Shown here: positions 23,901 through 37,430 of the stretch, piece after piece | Numbering within the stretch: position 1 is the stretch's first letter | How the letters are laid out: the number at the start of each line of letters is the position of its first letter | Source: Ophioderma brevispina | Taxonomy: Eukaryota > Echinodermata > Ophiuroidea > Amphilepidida > Ophiodermatidae | Reading direction: 5' to 3' | NCBI GenBank assembly: GCA_023653785.1 | Contig: JAMKCH010012386.1 | Span: 1-64,000, forward strand | DNA: 64,000 nt | Program-made: the position numbers and the translations under genes | Notes under the pieces: model-generated | The model's database searches: none | The model's input: the letters and a program-made list of their open reading frames with translations, nothing else | What the model was told of the DNA's origin: nothing

Positions 23901-24338
23901 GCCAGGAAATGTCCATTAAAAAGTGTCTTTAAGACCTGTTTGCCTAAATATTTATTTTTATCAGGAAAAAGTCGATCCGGAGTCAGATCACGATGTTATC
24001 TAAAAGCGATATAACAATAACTAGCATGTCATAGCATGGTAACTGTTAATAGTTTATATATCCATTCACTATAACCGGGTTGTCTGAAAAGTACAATGAT
24101 AATATTCATAATAGAAATAAATTCTGAATATTAATGTTTTTACCAAAAGAATCATCAACCGTTTATCATTTATAAATGATGTCTGAATATACTGTGATAA
24201 CTAGTATTGTGATGTCAGAACAATAAGCTATTTTCTTGTCAATGCATATTACATTACTACCTTGCGATCTTGTTTTGCGACAAACGAAGGGTGATATGCC
24301 GCTAGCACATGTACGTCTACAATCTCCATTTCGTATCA
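20958..24338. other. 3.4 kb with no feature recognised
   Basis: AT-rich unique-looking sequence. ORFs up to about 90 codons occur on both strands but none resembles a protein family I know, and none has a convincing splice context. Confidence 0.5.
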
Positions 24339-24680
24339 CCGCCACGATGTTCAATGCAAAAAGCAAAAATTGCATCATTTTTAAATTGAATCGGATCAAT
24401 CTGGTTATAGCAGTACAAATCCACCGCCGCAACGATGTTCAATGCAAAATGGCCATCATTTACGAAGCTGCATCAAGTGGTTTATATATGCAACTGTACA
24501 AAAATAAGCACAAATGATCATCGCACGAGATGGTCGGGGATAGTTCAATGCGAAAATGTTGCAAAATGTTAAAAGCTGCTCAATTGCGTTTATTTTGCGT
24601 ATAAAAGTGAAGTACAAATCACCGCCACGATGTTCAATGCAAAACTGCATCATTTAGAAAATCTGCTCAAACTGGTTAAT
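24339..24680. repeat. Degenerate tandem repeat, four units
   Basis: GTTCAATGC(A/G)AAA recurs at about 24349, 24437, 24543 and 24632. It is usually preceded by CCGCCACGAT or a variant and followed by GCATCATTT- or ATCATTT-like sequence. The period is 88-106 bases. Confidence 0.75.
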
Positions 24681-24974
24681 CTCATGCTGTAATATATGCA
24701 GTACAAAGTAGTCCTATCAGTTTTTACTGGAAATCTGTAATATCGAGAACCCGAGTGACAAGCAGCTCCTGGAATCCAATTAGCTCTCAAAGTCAACGGG
24801 ATCCCGTGTTTCCTAAAAATAACTGCGTAGTTAGTTGGAATACACGTACGGCGGTGCGGAAAGTATTTGCCTACGTTGTAGTCTGTGTCACAACTGCAAA
24901 AAAGATATTATTAAATTATAGTTACTGCGTGAGAGACTAACGTTACCAATCGCCCCGAATGAGAATGCGTGTAA

Positions 24975-25283
24975 ATGGAAATTAATCTCAATTATCTCAA
25001 TGTTGATAAGCCATATGACCTGATGACAGGGAGGTCTATTTTAGGTGGAGTACCCATTGCAAAAGTTCCAAATTCCGAGTTAGGGAGTAAAGTTCATTTT
25101 GATATGGAAATGAATAAATGCTCAGTTTTTTTTATGTCATCAAGGGGTCAAATAAAGAAAACACAGGAAAAAGGTCTTCAGGTCACCATTTTCAGTAGTC
25201 AGAAGGCAATCCAGAGTCTAAATTGTAATTACGGGAACATGATTTCTCCCATTACTGGGCAGAACGCGATTAGAAATGACTAG
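24975..25283 (+). other. 102-codon open frame, no recognised family
   Basis: A single open frame reading MEINLNYLNVDKPYDLMTGR at the start. I recognise no domain, signal peptide or membrane segment. It could be chance, an unrecognised exon or part of a decayed element; it ends about 300 bases before the reverse transcriptase remnant on the same strand. Confidence 0.2.
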
Positions 25284-25599
25284 TTGAGGTAGAGGTGGCC
25301 AAAAGTAATATTATAAAATAAGGCGGAGGGGTTGCTATTGGTCTTGGAAACATGTTTTAGTAGAACATGAGCGAGAATAGCCCCGTGCACCCCAGATCCT
25401 CCGGAAGTGGTATCATTTTGTTCAGGAGGAATTGTCTAAACGATAATGTTTACCATGGGAACCGTGGGATGGACTCCAGTTTCCCGCCATTTTTCAAAAT
25501 GACCCGCACATCGTAAATTACTTTTGCCTTACCCTCTTACGTCCCTTCGTCCCTGGGGCAAAAATTCTCGTTTTCGATATTGCGGAGGATAAATTACAC

Positions 25600-26280
25600 A
25601 AAGTTATGGTGTGGGCAAAAAGATATGCTAGAATCTCGGAATTTGGAAATGGAAAACCCATAATGCACGCTAGAAAAAACATTTTAATATGATACCAAAG
25701 GAAAATGCAGGATGAGAAATGAGAAGACACGAATACACCTTTGACGTAGCCATGGGAGCCTATGATGGCGCAGATGTATGCGAAACTGTAGGTCTTTACA
25801 TCCTATACAAGTTACAAAAGAGAGATCAAGGCCTTTAGCATTGGCCTCTACAGGGATGATGGACTCGGTCCTGAAAAATGTCAGGAAACCAAAGCGGACG
25901 CATACGAAAGCACATACACAAAGATCTCAAATCCTTTGGGCTTAGAATTCCACACCAACCTCAGATCAGTAGACTTCCTGGACGGAACCTAAACTTGCAA
26001 ACTTCTGAACATAAGCCATACAAAAAATCCAACGATAGACAGAGTGACATGAATGCCCGCAATCAAACACCCTCCACTAAAGCCAGTAGAAAAAAATGAT
26101 CTAGGAGGATCCTCGAACCGAAAGATATTTCAGGAGGAATCCTTGAATACAGCAGGGCTCTCAGGACAGTGGGTACAAGGAAACAATGCAATTCAATACT
26201 AGCAGTGCCAGGCATGGTGGAAGTAGCAGACAGGAACAACAAACAGGACACAGAAAAGAACGCATGAAGAAGAAGAATCG
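25600..26280 (+). pseudogene. Decayed reverse transcriptase with YRDDG motif (Penelope-like or related)
   Basis: Frames on the plus strand give IMHARKN, then MGAYDGADVCETVGLYI near 25751-25802, then GLYRDDGLG near 25845, SVDFLD near 25967, and KIFQEESL near 26120. Order and spacing match a class of reverse transcriptase ORFs found in cnidarian and deuterostome genomes, with YRDD as the catalytic box and a downstream FLD motif as in Penelope-like elements. Stops and frameshifts throughout show it is dead. No endonuclease or terminal structure is visible. The Penelope assignment is tentative. Confidence 0.65.
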
Positions 26281-26653
26281 GGAAGAAAAAGAAAGACTAT
26301 CTGTTTTCTCCGCCATATAGTGTAATGTAAATCTATGTAGGAAAAAAATATCCCTCCATTCTACTGAACAAGCATTTCAAAAGGGCAGCAAGCTCAAAAA
26401 TTTCACAAAAACACTGAGTATAGTATGACACAAAGCTTAATATACATGCACAGAAGGATGTAGTATGTGCCTGTTCCCCATATATTCCATGTACTTAGTC
26501 AGTTAGAACCTTCATGTGACCGTCGTAAAGTTGGGTAGGAACATTTTTTTGCAGAAAATGATTAGATTAGGTGTCGTAGAATAAGAAACTTCCGGGTGCC
26601 ACCTGGGAATCCTTGAGCATTTTGAGGAAATCCAAGATGGCGTCGCCATAAAT

Positions 26654-27906
26654 GATTAATTATCTATTCAACCCTATATTATCAAACTTGGAGTACTAGA
26701 TGGACTTCTAGGATCCAATGAACAAGTACTTGGCACTTGTAACATTAAGTCATACTTCAAATCACAATGGAAGCCAAATCCAATTATTTTAAAATATCCA
26801 TAACCAGCAAAACACCTGCGATTAAAAAAAGACGAGAAGAGTAATTAGGTTACTGTTTGCTAGGACACAATATAAAGAATGTTATTTCTGATTATTTTAA
26901 AATTGTAAACATGATGTCAATCAATATGGCAGCCAAAACGGAAAATCTCAAAAAATACTTGGCACCAAGTGATAAGTATTACAGGCCTTCAAATCGAAAT
27001 CAATGTGGCAAGATGACATTAGAAAGTACCTTTGATCCTAACCAAGGCTACAACATAAATTCCAAGTTGTTTAAATGCTGCCAAAATCGAAAATAAAACG
27101 CAAATGCAGATGCAAATTATGCGCCCGCAGGCGGAGTGCCCATTCTCTAGCAATTGGCGTTTGGGCCAGATCCCTCATCTAATGTTGCTGTGGGGGGGGT
27201 TGCCACTCTCCCGCACGCGAGTCTGTGTGATTCCCAGCCATATGCGGTACCCATTATACTCACTGGGTGGAGAGAGGCACAGCGAGGTTAGGTAAAGGCC
27301 TTGCCCAAGTGCCCACAACACATTGCAACAGCGGGGCTCAACCCACAAACCTTTGCTCGGAGGCTGCGCGCTGATCCACTGCACCACAGGTGCCTCCAAT
27401 AAAAAACTATATGGTGCAAATGTCAAAATACCATAGGAATTACATGTTTCACATATATGCACTCACATTTATAATTTGAAACCCATTTTTATTTATCCGG
27501 CTTACCTGGTTATCACTTGGTGGATGTCATAGGAGGTACCTTTCTATTGTTTCATTGACACAATAATTTATAATTGAAGGTAATATTTAGACCATTTGTG
27601 TCAAGTATGTTTTGAAGATATTCAGTTTGGCTGCCATATTGATTGACGTCATGTTTCACAACTTTAAAAGTATCAAGAAAGATACATTTATTCTGTGTTT
27701 AACAACATAATCTATGTACTCAGTTTATTTTATCGCAGGTATTTGCTGTTATATGGCATATTTTAAAATTATTAGATTTGGCTTCCATTTTGAATTTGGA
27801 GTATGACTCAATGTGACAAGTGCCATGCATTGTTCAGGAATGGGCCTATAGTATATCTACGTAAACTCCATAGTTTGATAATATAGGGTTGAATAGATTA
27901 ATTATC
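26654..27906. mobile_element. Long inverted-repeat (foldback-like) element
   Basis: Left arm 26654-27040 and right arm 27500-27906 are imperfect inverted copies, ending GATTAATTATCTATTCAACC and its complement. Shared inner blocks include ATTTTAAAAT, the ATGGCAGCCAAA motif and a TACTTGGCACC-like block. The roughly 460-base loop is mostly the SINE at 27104-27405. The ends lie in ATTAATTA, so the exact target duplication is unclear. Confidence 0.8.
27104..27405. mobile_element. tRNA-related SINE in the loop of the foldback element
   Basis: Contains GGTACCCATTATACTCACTG, GGTGGAGAGAGGCA, AAAGGCCTTGCCCAAGTGCC and a 3' part GGGGCTCAACCCACAAACC ... TGATCCACTGCACCACAGG that reads like an inverted tRNA-type promoter. 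Its relative is at 17195-17432. Confidence 0.7.
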
Positions 27907-30900
27907 ATATAATAAAACAAGGTTTTACGGACATTATGTTTGTATTTAAAAAATATAAAAATAAAGTGAGGAATACAAGGAAAACATCATACATCATGTT
28001 TACACAGTTCACAACAACGAAACATGGATATTTCGCAGAATTCAAGCTGCTAAGATTTTTAATGGTTTTTTATAATTTTGATGTTGTGTGTTTCGGACAT
28101 CAATTTTCTATATGTTTAGATGTTGAAGGGCAAATATCTCATAGAAAGAAAATGGAAAGCATGACAAACTATATATGCCAAAATGCAGCTCTCAACGGCC
28201 GGCGCCGGCCTCTATCAAAATTACCGTTTTGATCCAATAAAGCATTGTTGAAAGACTTATCAACCAAAAGGACACCAAAGATTCGGATGGAAATGACGTT
28301 TCATGAAAATAGACCACATAAATATATATATATATACTATATATATATGTGGGGGGGGTTGTGCGAGTGTGTGTGCGGTGTGTGTGTTAATTTGCGTTAT
28401 TATCTTGAAGTTCACCCCAAATTCACACAAAACTCAAATACTTTTCGGTTCAATGACCTCCACAGATCTTACGCAAGCGATACATTTCTGTTGCAAGACT
28501 CGTACTTTGAACTACATCGTCGCGAATCTTCCAAACAGGCCAATCGACCAAAAGTCACATTCGAGATAGCGGCGATTGAAGTTTCGAGAATATGAACTTG
28601 CCATATCTAAAATTTGAAACATTTTAGGAAAATGATTTATGTGGAAATTGTGGAAATTGAAACGTTCCCCCTCATTTTAGCACGATTTCCATTCAAGTTA
28701 TCCTTTGTTTTCCTTGTCAAATTTAATTACAAAGTGCTTGGTCTGTTTGCAAAAAAACTAAAACACATCCTCTGTTCTAGGTCAAAAGGAGGCGGACATG
28801 CAAAGTGAGCTGTTGGCGCGTACTCAAAAAGAGTCATCCGATCGCCTCAGACGGTGGTATTGACATGTTGAACATACTTCTGCCTGCCGAGGGCAGCTAG
28901 AAATGACTAGCTTTTGTACGATTTTCTAAGGTTTCAATGTATTTACAGGACAAAAATAATGTGCCAGTGAAGATAGAAAAGAGGAATGATGAGGGTTATA
29001 CAATTTTATTTTGTATTAGAATTGATTCATAAATATTTAATAACTCAATGTAAAAGCTAAATCAAGCTATAAAATACAGTTAATTTGAATGGAAACCTGT
29101 TGGTTTTGTGGGACGAATTGCGGCCAGATTTTCTTGTAAAATTTATATATTTTTCTGTAAACTTGAGTACTTAATCGTATAATTGAAAATTCATAATAAT
29201 GCACGATAATGTTGATTCTCGAAAAAATCGAATAAAAGCTCCAGTTGTAGTCGTTTTATACGCCTTGGAAATTGGACATAAAATTTACAATATTTTGCTG
29301 TATTTCTAAATTGCAGCATCGGCCCACATGTGTAAGTACACTAAGGACATCCAAAGCGTATGTCTAGCGTTTGAAACCCTGGGTTTTGTGAATTATTGGA
29401 CATAATAATTTTCAGAAACGTTAAGTGGAAGAAGTTGTGATTTATCTGTTTGTTGCTTGAAGGTGTATATTTTGATAGAGTAAAAGGAATCAAAGATCAC
29501 TAGTTTATCACGAAGAAAGCTTTATCTTACTATCAAGTCATTTATATTTGTATTAAATTTACGAGGCGTTCGGACGAAAATCACTTTAATTCTAATGATC
29601 GACACATACAACACGTGTTTATAATGAATACTGTTATTTTCAGTACAATAAAACTAAAAACAACTCTTTAATCATATGATATATTTTACATTTATAGTTA
29701 TTAAGTTTTCAGTAGCTCCACCTGTCACTGAAAATAAATACAATATTCATGTAGGCTTACTACTTTCAAGTAACGAAAACCATAGGAAGAGTATATTGGC
29801 AATTAGTGTCAAATGACGTTTCTAAAACTCGTAAAAATAAACGACTTCGGAGTGTATATCAGAACAATTTGAAATTAAATTGATATTCCCATGGATATTA
29901 TTTGATTTTTGTCATCAAACAGATCATTGCGTATATGTTTCACCTTTGGAGTCATATCACTCTATGAGTAAATAAAACTAACCACTTTGAGGTTAAGATG
30001 GCAGTTTGCCGGCAAGACTTCTGACGTTTGATTTCAATTAAAATTGCCATATTTCTGATTATCAAAGGGGTATTTATTGAAAATGCAGAATGAAAATTTT
30101 CTCGTGTTAAACATCTTTCGTTATTGGAATTGAAAGAAAAATAATTTCCTGTATCTACTCAATAAAATTAAGTGTAATCGGGTTGCATTCAATTTTATTG
30201 AAAAATTTCAATGAGTAATCTTTTAAGTTACCATTAATCATGTATTTTAATTGAGATGGCTGAAAATGTGAATGATAATTTGGCTACATGTACTCAAAAT
30301 CACATTACTTTATTGCGCTTATTTAGTAAACACAGAGAAATTATCAAGTTAGTGAAATTATTAATCAACTAAGTTGCTGGAACTCAAAATAATATCGTAG
30401 GTATGTGGGAAAATGTAGGAAAGAAAAGAGGAAAAACGAAAAAGATTTTGATGTACTGTTTTACATTGCATTATTGATCTTAACCCTCGTCTACCTAAGG
30501 GGGGGGGGTTACCACCCCTTCAGGTTTTTCCCCGGCTTGCAAAAAAACCCCTTTTTGGTGCCAATTATTTAATGTAATTGTCAATTGACATATTCCGCTC
30601 CTTTTCATCCAAAACAAACATCCACAGGGGTATAGGAAAGATAAAGGTGATCCCAAAGTATGGTGGTGGGGGGGGGGGGGGGCAAACCACCCTTCGGGAA
30701 CAGAAGAGTAAACATGCCTAGCACGACACATGAACATCGCAGACACTTGCTTTTGGTTTCATTAGATAGTTATGGTCCTCCTCTTTCCATTTTTTGATAC
30801 CAAAAAGCGTACCAATCAACATGCCTAGCATTTAGTCACAATGACGTCATCAAAGTGTCGCATGTCAGCCAAAAAAGCCAATTTCCATCGACACATAGTG

Positions 30901-33900
30901 TAGTGAATAGGGGAAAATTCAATTCTTCAATAGCTGTTTGACTCTTTTTACTTGGATTACAATTAAACAATCATATGAATTTGCAGCAACAGGTGGTAAA
31001 CTGAGTAAATGTTACTATTTTTTGCACAATTTACCGTAACGTAATACATGTATGTTTGTGTTATCACTTCTCAAATGAAATAAGGGTATTTGTGAAATTA
31101 TTCTCATGAAACGTATAGTTGCATCATTACAAAATAAAAGAACCTTTAACTATTATGTCTAAAAACAATAAAAATAATAATAAAATAAAACTCAACTGGC
31201 GCGATTCAAAACTGACAACGTAGGTTCCTTTTTGCCGTGCTCATCGCCCGGATCGTCGCTTAGACAGTCAAGACATCTTACAATCTACATCTAGTAAAGA
31301 ACACATGCAGCTAAAATGCATATTTTTGTTTATGCCACTACTAACATGCATCTTGTATTTACGAAATAACGTGCGCTGTAAAAATTACAGTGCACTTCAC
31401 AATAAAAAAAAGGATCAGAAAAAGACAATACTTGGCCGTAATTTAAAAATATAGTAAAATACTTTTTTGTCCAATTTTCGAGGCCTATTACGACTAAATT
31501 TATAAGAGAGGCTCCTATTTGAACTTTTAATTATATCAACATTATTATACACTATTATGGAGTCTCAATTATAAGTTATTTACAGGAAAAATACTGTAAA
31601 ATCTTATAGGAAATACTGGCAGCAATTCTGCCATCAAAATCCCATAAACTACAGCTTTTATAGTTTCCATTCAAATTCACTTTATATTTACAGTTTATCA
31701 GCCCCCCCCCACCCCACCTTCAATTTATGTTTACCAAAATAACTGAATGTTTACAGTATATGCACCGTTAAAATTTTGGTTTTGACATTTGTGGATAGGC
31801 CTAAGTTAGGATGTTCGTCAGTGCTTTTGTATTCTCTACACACACATTTACTAACTCGCCAAATATATTTTTTCAGGTTGTGATTGAATCAATTTTTAAC
31901 AGTTATACTGTAATTTTCATCAGTAATTATCAGCAGAATTGCTGTCAGTACAAATACGATGACACAATTTATAATATTTTTGAGTGTGGGCAAAAATGTC
32001 TCAGATTACAGCTACACACATGGTACTAATATAACTTTCGACCAGACATCTATAGGCCCCCAGTTGATGATCAAGCGAGGAGATGAAATCTCGCAAATCC
32101 CATTGATCGATAGATCACTTAATAAGCTGCGTGCGGTGGTTTTCAGGTACAGCAAACAGACGAATGCAGATTGGTCTGTTTGGAAGACTTCATTTGGCGT
32201 TTGGGTGTGATTTCCAAAAGTTGAAAACTATTATATCTACAAATGGAATGTTATTTTACTCAAATTGGTCTATGAAAAGAGCTCGTATATAGTATCAAAA
32301 TATGCAAAAAAACTCAATTTCGCCAAAATGGTCGATGGCCTTTTGAAGATTCCGTGACGACATGAGCAAACATCATATCAGCTACGCTTAGAAAAAAAAT
32401 TTCTTACTATTATGTATGAAAGATAGTAAGAGTATATTATTGTTATGTACTAATAGTAATAGTTGTAATATATGTACAAAAAATCCCCCTCACTGATGCA
32501 TGTATTATATGTGTGTGTACATTTATTAAAATGTTTTAGTAGCCGCCGGTGTGGCGTACATTTACTGAAGTGAATACCCACCTTTTCTGTTCTGTTCTTT
32601 TCTCAAGACTTAGCATCCTCGGGTGAATCCAAATTCTTTGTTTGCATGGAGTAAAAAAATAAGGATGAGAGGTGTATGTTTCTTTGAAGATCCATAAACA
32701 TAGCAAATAAATGTATGATTCAAAGTCTGCCAAAGCCGCAAAGGTACTGTTGTTCACAGGTGTATAACCATTAAGAATTTTCATAAATGACAATTTTAAA
32801 AGCAATTGCATATGAGGGCATATAATGTCTTAAGATGTAACAGAAGGCAACGCCGCGGAGAGTTGTAAATTAATGTTAGATTTAAAGTTTCGAATTGAAA
32901 AAATACCAACTGCTGTACTTACATACCACGGGCAATGAAAAGGCTTTTCGGAGGCTATGAACGAAATTTGTCCACGAGCTAAACTAAACGCGCGTGTTTA
33001 CCTTTTACATTAAGCGCAGCAACAGGTGATCACATATTAAAATATTACAATACGAGGAAGTCAGGAAATTCAAGTGATTTGGTACTGCTTGTTAAAAATT
33101 TGCTAACCATGACACAAATCACGTGACCAATTTCATACCCCTAATGCAATGGTCTCTAATTGGCATTTTGGCAATTATGCTGATGGTAATGATATTCTCA
33201 TTGAACAAGAGCGTTTTTGTGATCAATGTGGTGTATGTAATTCTATATCATCCAATTTTTTCATTGTCAATACAAGAATAGTGAAAAGGTCAGTAAAAGG
33301 AACGTAAGGAGATGAAAGAAATGTATAGTTCAATTTCCAGAAAGTTCACCAATTTTTCTCAAAATATGGTATGTGATACGGCTCACTTAAACTTACCAAA
33401 TCACAAAATAAAAACTTAACAAAATTATGAATAAAATTAGAGCGCACGTGCTTTAATGCAATAAAAAAACCCCCTTTTGTGTTTTTAGTGTCCCAAAATA
33501 ATAAACAACGGGTTTATTTGATCTGATCTTTTTTGTTTTCTGGAAGGAAGTTTGTTGTGGTTATGTGTTTGAATCAAAATTTTTCTTTGCATAAGTGTTT
33601 TAAAGTCACCCAGTTAGTCATTCCCCCTCCCCAAAGAAAATATAAAATAACCTATGTGAACTTAGCATGGGGGATATGAAACTGAAGGGTGTATCACAAA
33701 AGTAAATGGGTAAATGTAGGTTGTTACCGTGATTTCCTACACATGTCTTATGAAAGATGATGCAAACGACCCCCTTTGTACTACTAACAGTGGCTGAAAA
33801 TGCCTTTTTATATGGGGAAATGGATTGTTGCAAATCTAATCCCAACAGGATTTACGCCTGTGGTTACTAAATTGTCAACCCCCGCCAAACCTTCAGATAT

Positions 33901-34060
33901 TATTATGTAGGAAATTTCGGGAAGTTATTAAATTGATGAGGACACCCACCTGGAAGTGATGATGTGAAAGGCGACGCCGAGGATAAGCACTCATGACATG
34001 AACGTCTTCTACGCCATGGTTGCCAATTTGTAAGGTTCATTTCGTCGCTAACCTTACAAA
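27907..34060. other. 6 kb with no gene recognised
   Basis: Includes a TA/GT microsatellite near 28321-28386, G-rich runs near 30498 and 30667, and a C run near 31704. Several G runs follow a TAACCCTCG-type sequence that recurs near 60774. ORFs are short and unrecognisable. Confidence 0.55.
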
Positions 34061-34287
34061 CAGTGGCGGACCTCTTTCGGGGGGATTGGGGGGGGGGGCA
34101 AACTGACTTTGGGGAAGTGAAATTCTAGGGGGCAAACAAAATTCAAAATGTTCGAGATTTTGGGCCCCCAAATGCCGAATTTTGTCAAAATCCTTAATTT
34201 TTTCTTTCGGCGGGGGAGCCAAACTAGGGGAAAGAAAAAAATGGATGCAACTCCCCCATGCCCCGGTCCCCAGTGGTGCCGCCACTG
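34061..34287. mobile_element. CAGTGGCGG-type MITE (hAT-like)
   Basis: Ends CAGTGGCGG and CCGCCACTG. Flanked by CTTACAAA and CTTATCAA, which agree at 6 of 8 bases and look like an aged 8-bp target duplication. The interior has G runs. The terminal sequence is shared with the large element at 45281-53947 and the short one at 56540-56724. Confidence 0.75.
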
Positions 34288-34799
34288 CTTATCAAAATGT
34301 AGCTCACAAAATAATATCTAAACCATGGAAGCTAAGTACCAACTAGCTCAATTTCGCCACGCGCGGACTTTTTGTTGGTGCAAGAAACTTTCCTTGATTT
34401 AGGAAAGGTTTTACGAAACGCATGGAAAGGGCCAAATGATTACTTATTTTGTACTCAAATAATAAATGGTGTCGTTTTTTGGTTTGATGCAAATTTAGAG
34501 TAAATTGAGAAAATAAATATACTACAGAGGTCGTTTACTCTGGTAAAGAGTTATTGCTCCTACAATACATTAGTATAAAGAAGGATGTCTTAATCTTTTT
34601 AAGGAACTGCCCATTGGAAAATAAAAAATAAATGCAAAATTAAGACAATATTAGTGTACAAACAAAGATACCAAAAACATCAAAAGTGAAGTGGTTAAGT
34701 AACAATTGCAAAAAGTTATCAAATATTTTGATTTTCATTGATATCTGAGATGGCCTGATAGAGACAAGACAAACCATGGAGCAATTCTCCCTGGGATTG

Positions 34800-35990
34800 C
34801 GTCTAGATTAGATTATTAGTTAATAAATCGAGATATACAAAATGTTGGTTTTGGAATCTAATGATATAAGACAAGGAGTTAAGTCAGATCATATTGCAGT
34901 TTCATAAAAAGTTAGAATTGATTGAAACAAAAATGGTCCATGCTTTTTGAAATTCGTAAACGTCATTCGTAAGTGTAATAAATGGTTGTGCGTGTCAATC
35001 AATATCAAAACAAATTACCATGGGAATTAGTAGTGTAAAGTCAAAATTATTTTCCATAGTACTGAAAGAAATGCAAAAAAAAACTAGAAATATAAAGATA
35101 TGGGGAATTCAAAAGGACATTGAAAAGTTAAATGCACCGAGGAGGGTGACACTAATTCCAATTATTTTGGGAGAGGTGAATGAAAAGAATTAAAGAAAGA
35201 AAAGGATAAAATGTTAGAAGACACACTGAATGAAAACAAGCAGAGCCCCCGGTATTAAATCGAAAAATGGTAAGCAGGACGTCGCCGTACGCGACGTTAT
35301 GTACATAGAAAATAATGTTAAACAACATACTGGAAATGGACCTCAAAAAGTGTCGGTAAGGGCTTTTTCTATGATGGATGTACACAATGGAGTGGAGGGT
35401 AGAAAAACTATTAAAATGAAATAAGCACTGGTAGCGGATGGGTTGACCCCGAGTTTACAAAACCTTTATGGGATGAAATAAAAGTTAGTTACAGACTGCA
35501 ACAATGCAGGTTTTGAGAAAGAAGAGGTGTTACTCATTATTGTGCAAAAGGAGAAAGAAATAATCCAGATAATTATCGTCCAATATCATTTTCTTAACTA
35601 CGATTACAAAATCGGCTACTGATTCAGTGAATATCATTTGGAAAGAATCGATCAGGATTATATTAAAGGCAAGGGATTGGTCAAAATATAGGATAATGAT
35701 ATATTATTTAAAAATACAAAACCATCGACCAACATGATGGTGCAGCTTTTCATGGAATTTCCAGAAGCCATTGATTCGCTTGAATGTAATACTTTTTAAT
35801 ATCATTGCTTAAAAACATTGGTTTCGGTGAATTATCTATATCATACTAATCATGGGTAAAGGCTCTGCATAAGAATATAAATAGGTGTATTTCGTTAAAG
35901 AGCTGGTTATTTAAATTATTTTGTATTGGACATTATATCTTGAGATACGATAAGGAATGGAACTGCCTACAATGATATACGAACAAAGTT
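34800..35990 (+). mobile_element. L1/Tx1-like LINE fragment
   Basis: On the plus strand, across frames: a DPEFTKPLWDEIK-like motif at about 35443-35482, NNPDNYRPISF at about 35560-35592, DQDYIKGKG at 35650-35690, a FPEAIDSLE motif (motif A region, catalytic aspartate position) near 35760-35790, and GFGE near 35822. These are RT motifs of L1-type ORF2 in the right order. The YADD box is not seen, so it is truncated at the 3' side and full of stops. Confidence 0.75.
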
Positions 35991-36185
35991 TAAAGTCAAC
36001 CATGAAACATATAACCATATCTCATGTAACAAAACAATATAAGCATCTTTTTGTACTACAAAATAAATTTGACAAACTTCTCAAGTTGCCCTTTTATCTA
36101 CTTTTTCCTGTATTTCATTAACTAGACATCATTAATAGGCATACCAAAAATATTAACTAAAATTGAATCTATAGCCACTTAACAC

Positions 36186-36950
36186 TTAAGTGCCCAAGGT
36201 GGGGGGGGGGGGGGTCCATAGTACCCAACATTTGATTTTTTTGCGATTTCTCGGTTACGCAATCAAATTTTTCAAGGAGTTTTTGCTAATTGTCTGATTT
36301 ATAAATACGCTTCTCCTGATACAAAAAAAAATTAAATCCGCCCACGGCTTCATTAGAATAATTAGGTTGGGTCCCTAGGAACCCCCCCCCCTTTGGGCAC
36401 TAACGGAAGTGAAAAAATTAAGATATTTTACTAATTAAAAAAATAAAGTAATTAAATCTTGGGATTTATTTGCTTAGATATATACCTTAGGAGGTAATTA
36501 ATTAATAATACTTAAATCAAATAACCTTTTATATGCTGATAGCATCAATTTTAATTTTGTCATGCCGTGCTCTTTACTGTGTAAGTCTGTGGGAAAAATA
36601 AGGCGATTTTGAAGTTTCTGAGAAAAATACAAGATGGTATAAATTTGGCTATATTTTGCAATGATTATTTTAATTGGTTATTCTAGAGTAGAGTATAATG
36701 AAATATTTTGGTTCAAAACCTTATATTGGAGTTGCTGAGGATGGGAATGTGCGAACCACTCCTTTTCGAAGAGTGACAATTTCAATTGGCCATATGTCAT
36801 AGGTCAAAGGTCGGATTTTCATTTTTATTGTGGGTATGTGGTTCTTACGTAACCCCCCTTTATTTGTGTTAGTGTCATGATCAAACTCCCACGGGAAAGT
36901 GCTTATCTGGGTTGGGTCCCCCCCCCTTTTTTTTTAGCTTGGGCACTTAA
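36186..36950. mobile_element. TTAA-flanked TIR element with G/C-run ends
   Basis: Left end TTAAGTGCCCAAGGTGGGGG, right end CCCTTTTTTTTTAGCTTGGGCACTTAA. An internal block near 36369-36410 (GGGTCCCTAGGAACCCCCCC, TTTGGGCACTAA) resembles a further terminal repeat, so two nested or tandem copies are possible. Confidence 0.7.
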
Positions 36951-37430
36951 AATGACACGAAACAGTGATGACAGATTCAACAGATCACATAGAGTATAAT
37001 TTTAAAAAGTTAATAATCACTGAAAAAAAATAATCAATGAATAATATATTTCATTCCTCTGTAACGCTCAGGTATATATTTCTGCATCGTACCAAGCGCT
37101 AGCGCTTCATGACACCTTTGAATAATCTTAAAAATGCATTTTTTTATTACAAATATGTAATGGCCATTTGTTATTATATGGCATTAATAGTATAATAGTA
37201 AATTATTTTTCATTGCCAAAACATTTATGAGATGTTAAAATATTATAAAATATACCTTACTTGTAGAGATTAAACAGTCAGGTGTAAGGTTACCATTCGA
37301 GATCAAATTTAGGGAATGTACAATTTTCAGAATATCTTATCAAATACCATTACTAGGTAACGATATTAATTAGATCAGAAAGTGTTTTTGATGTATTCAC
37401 AAATAAAATCGACTTGGACACTTCCTCTTT

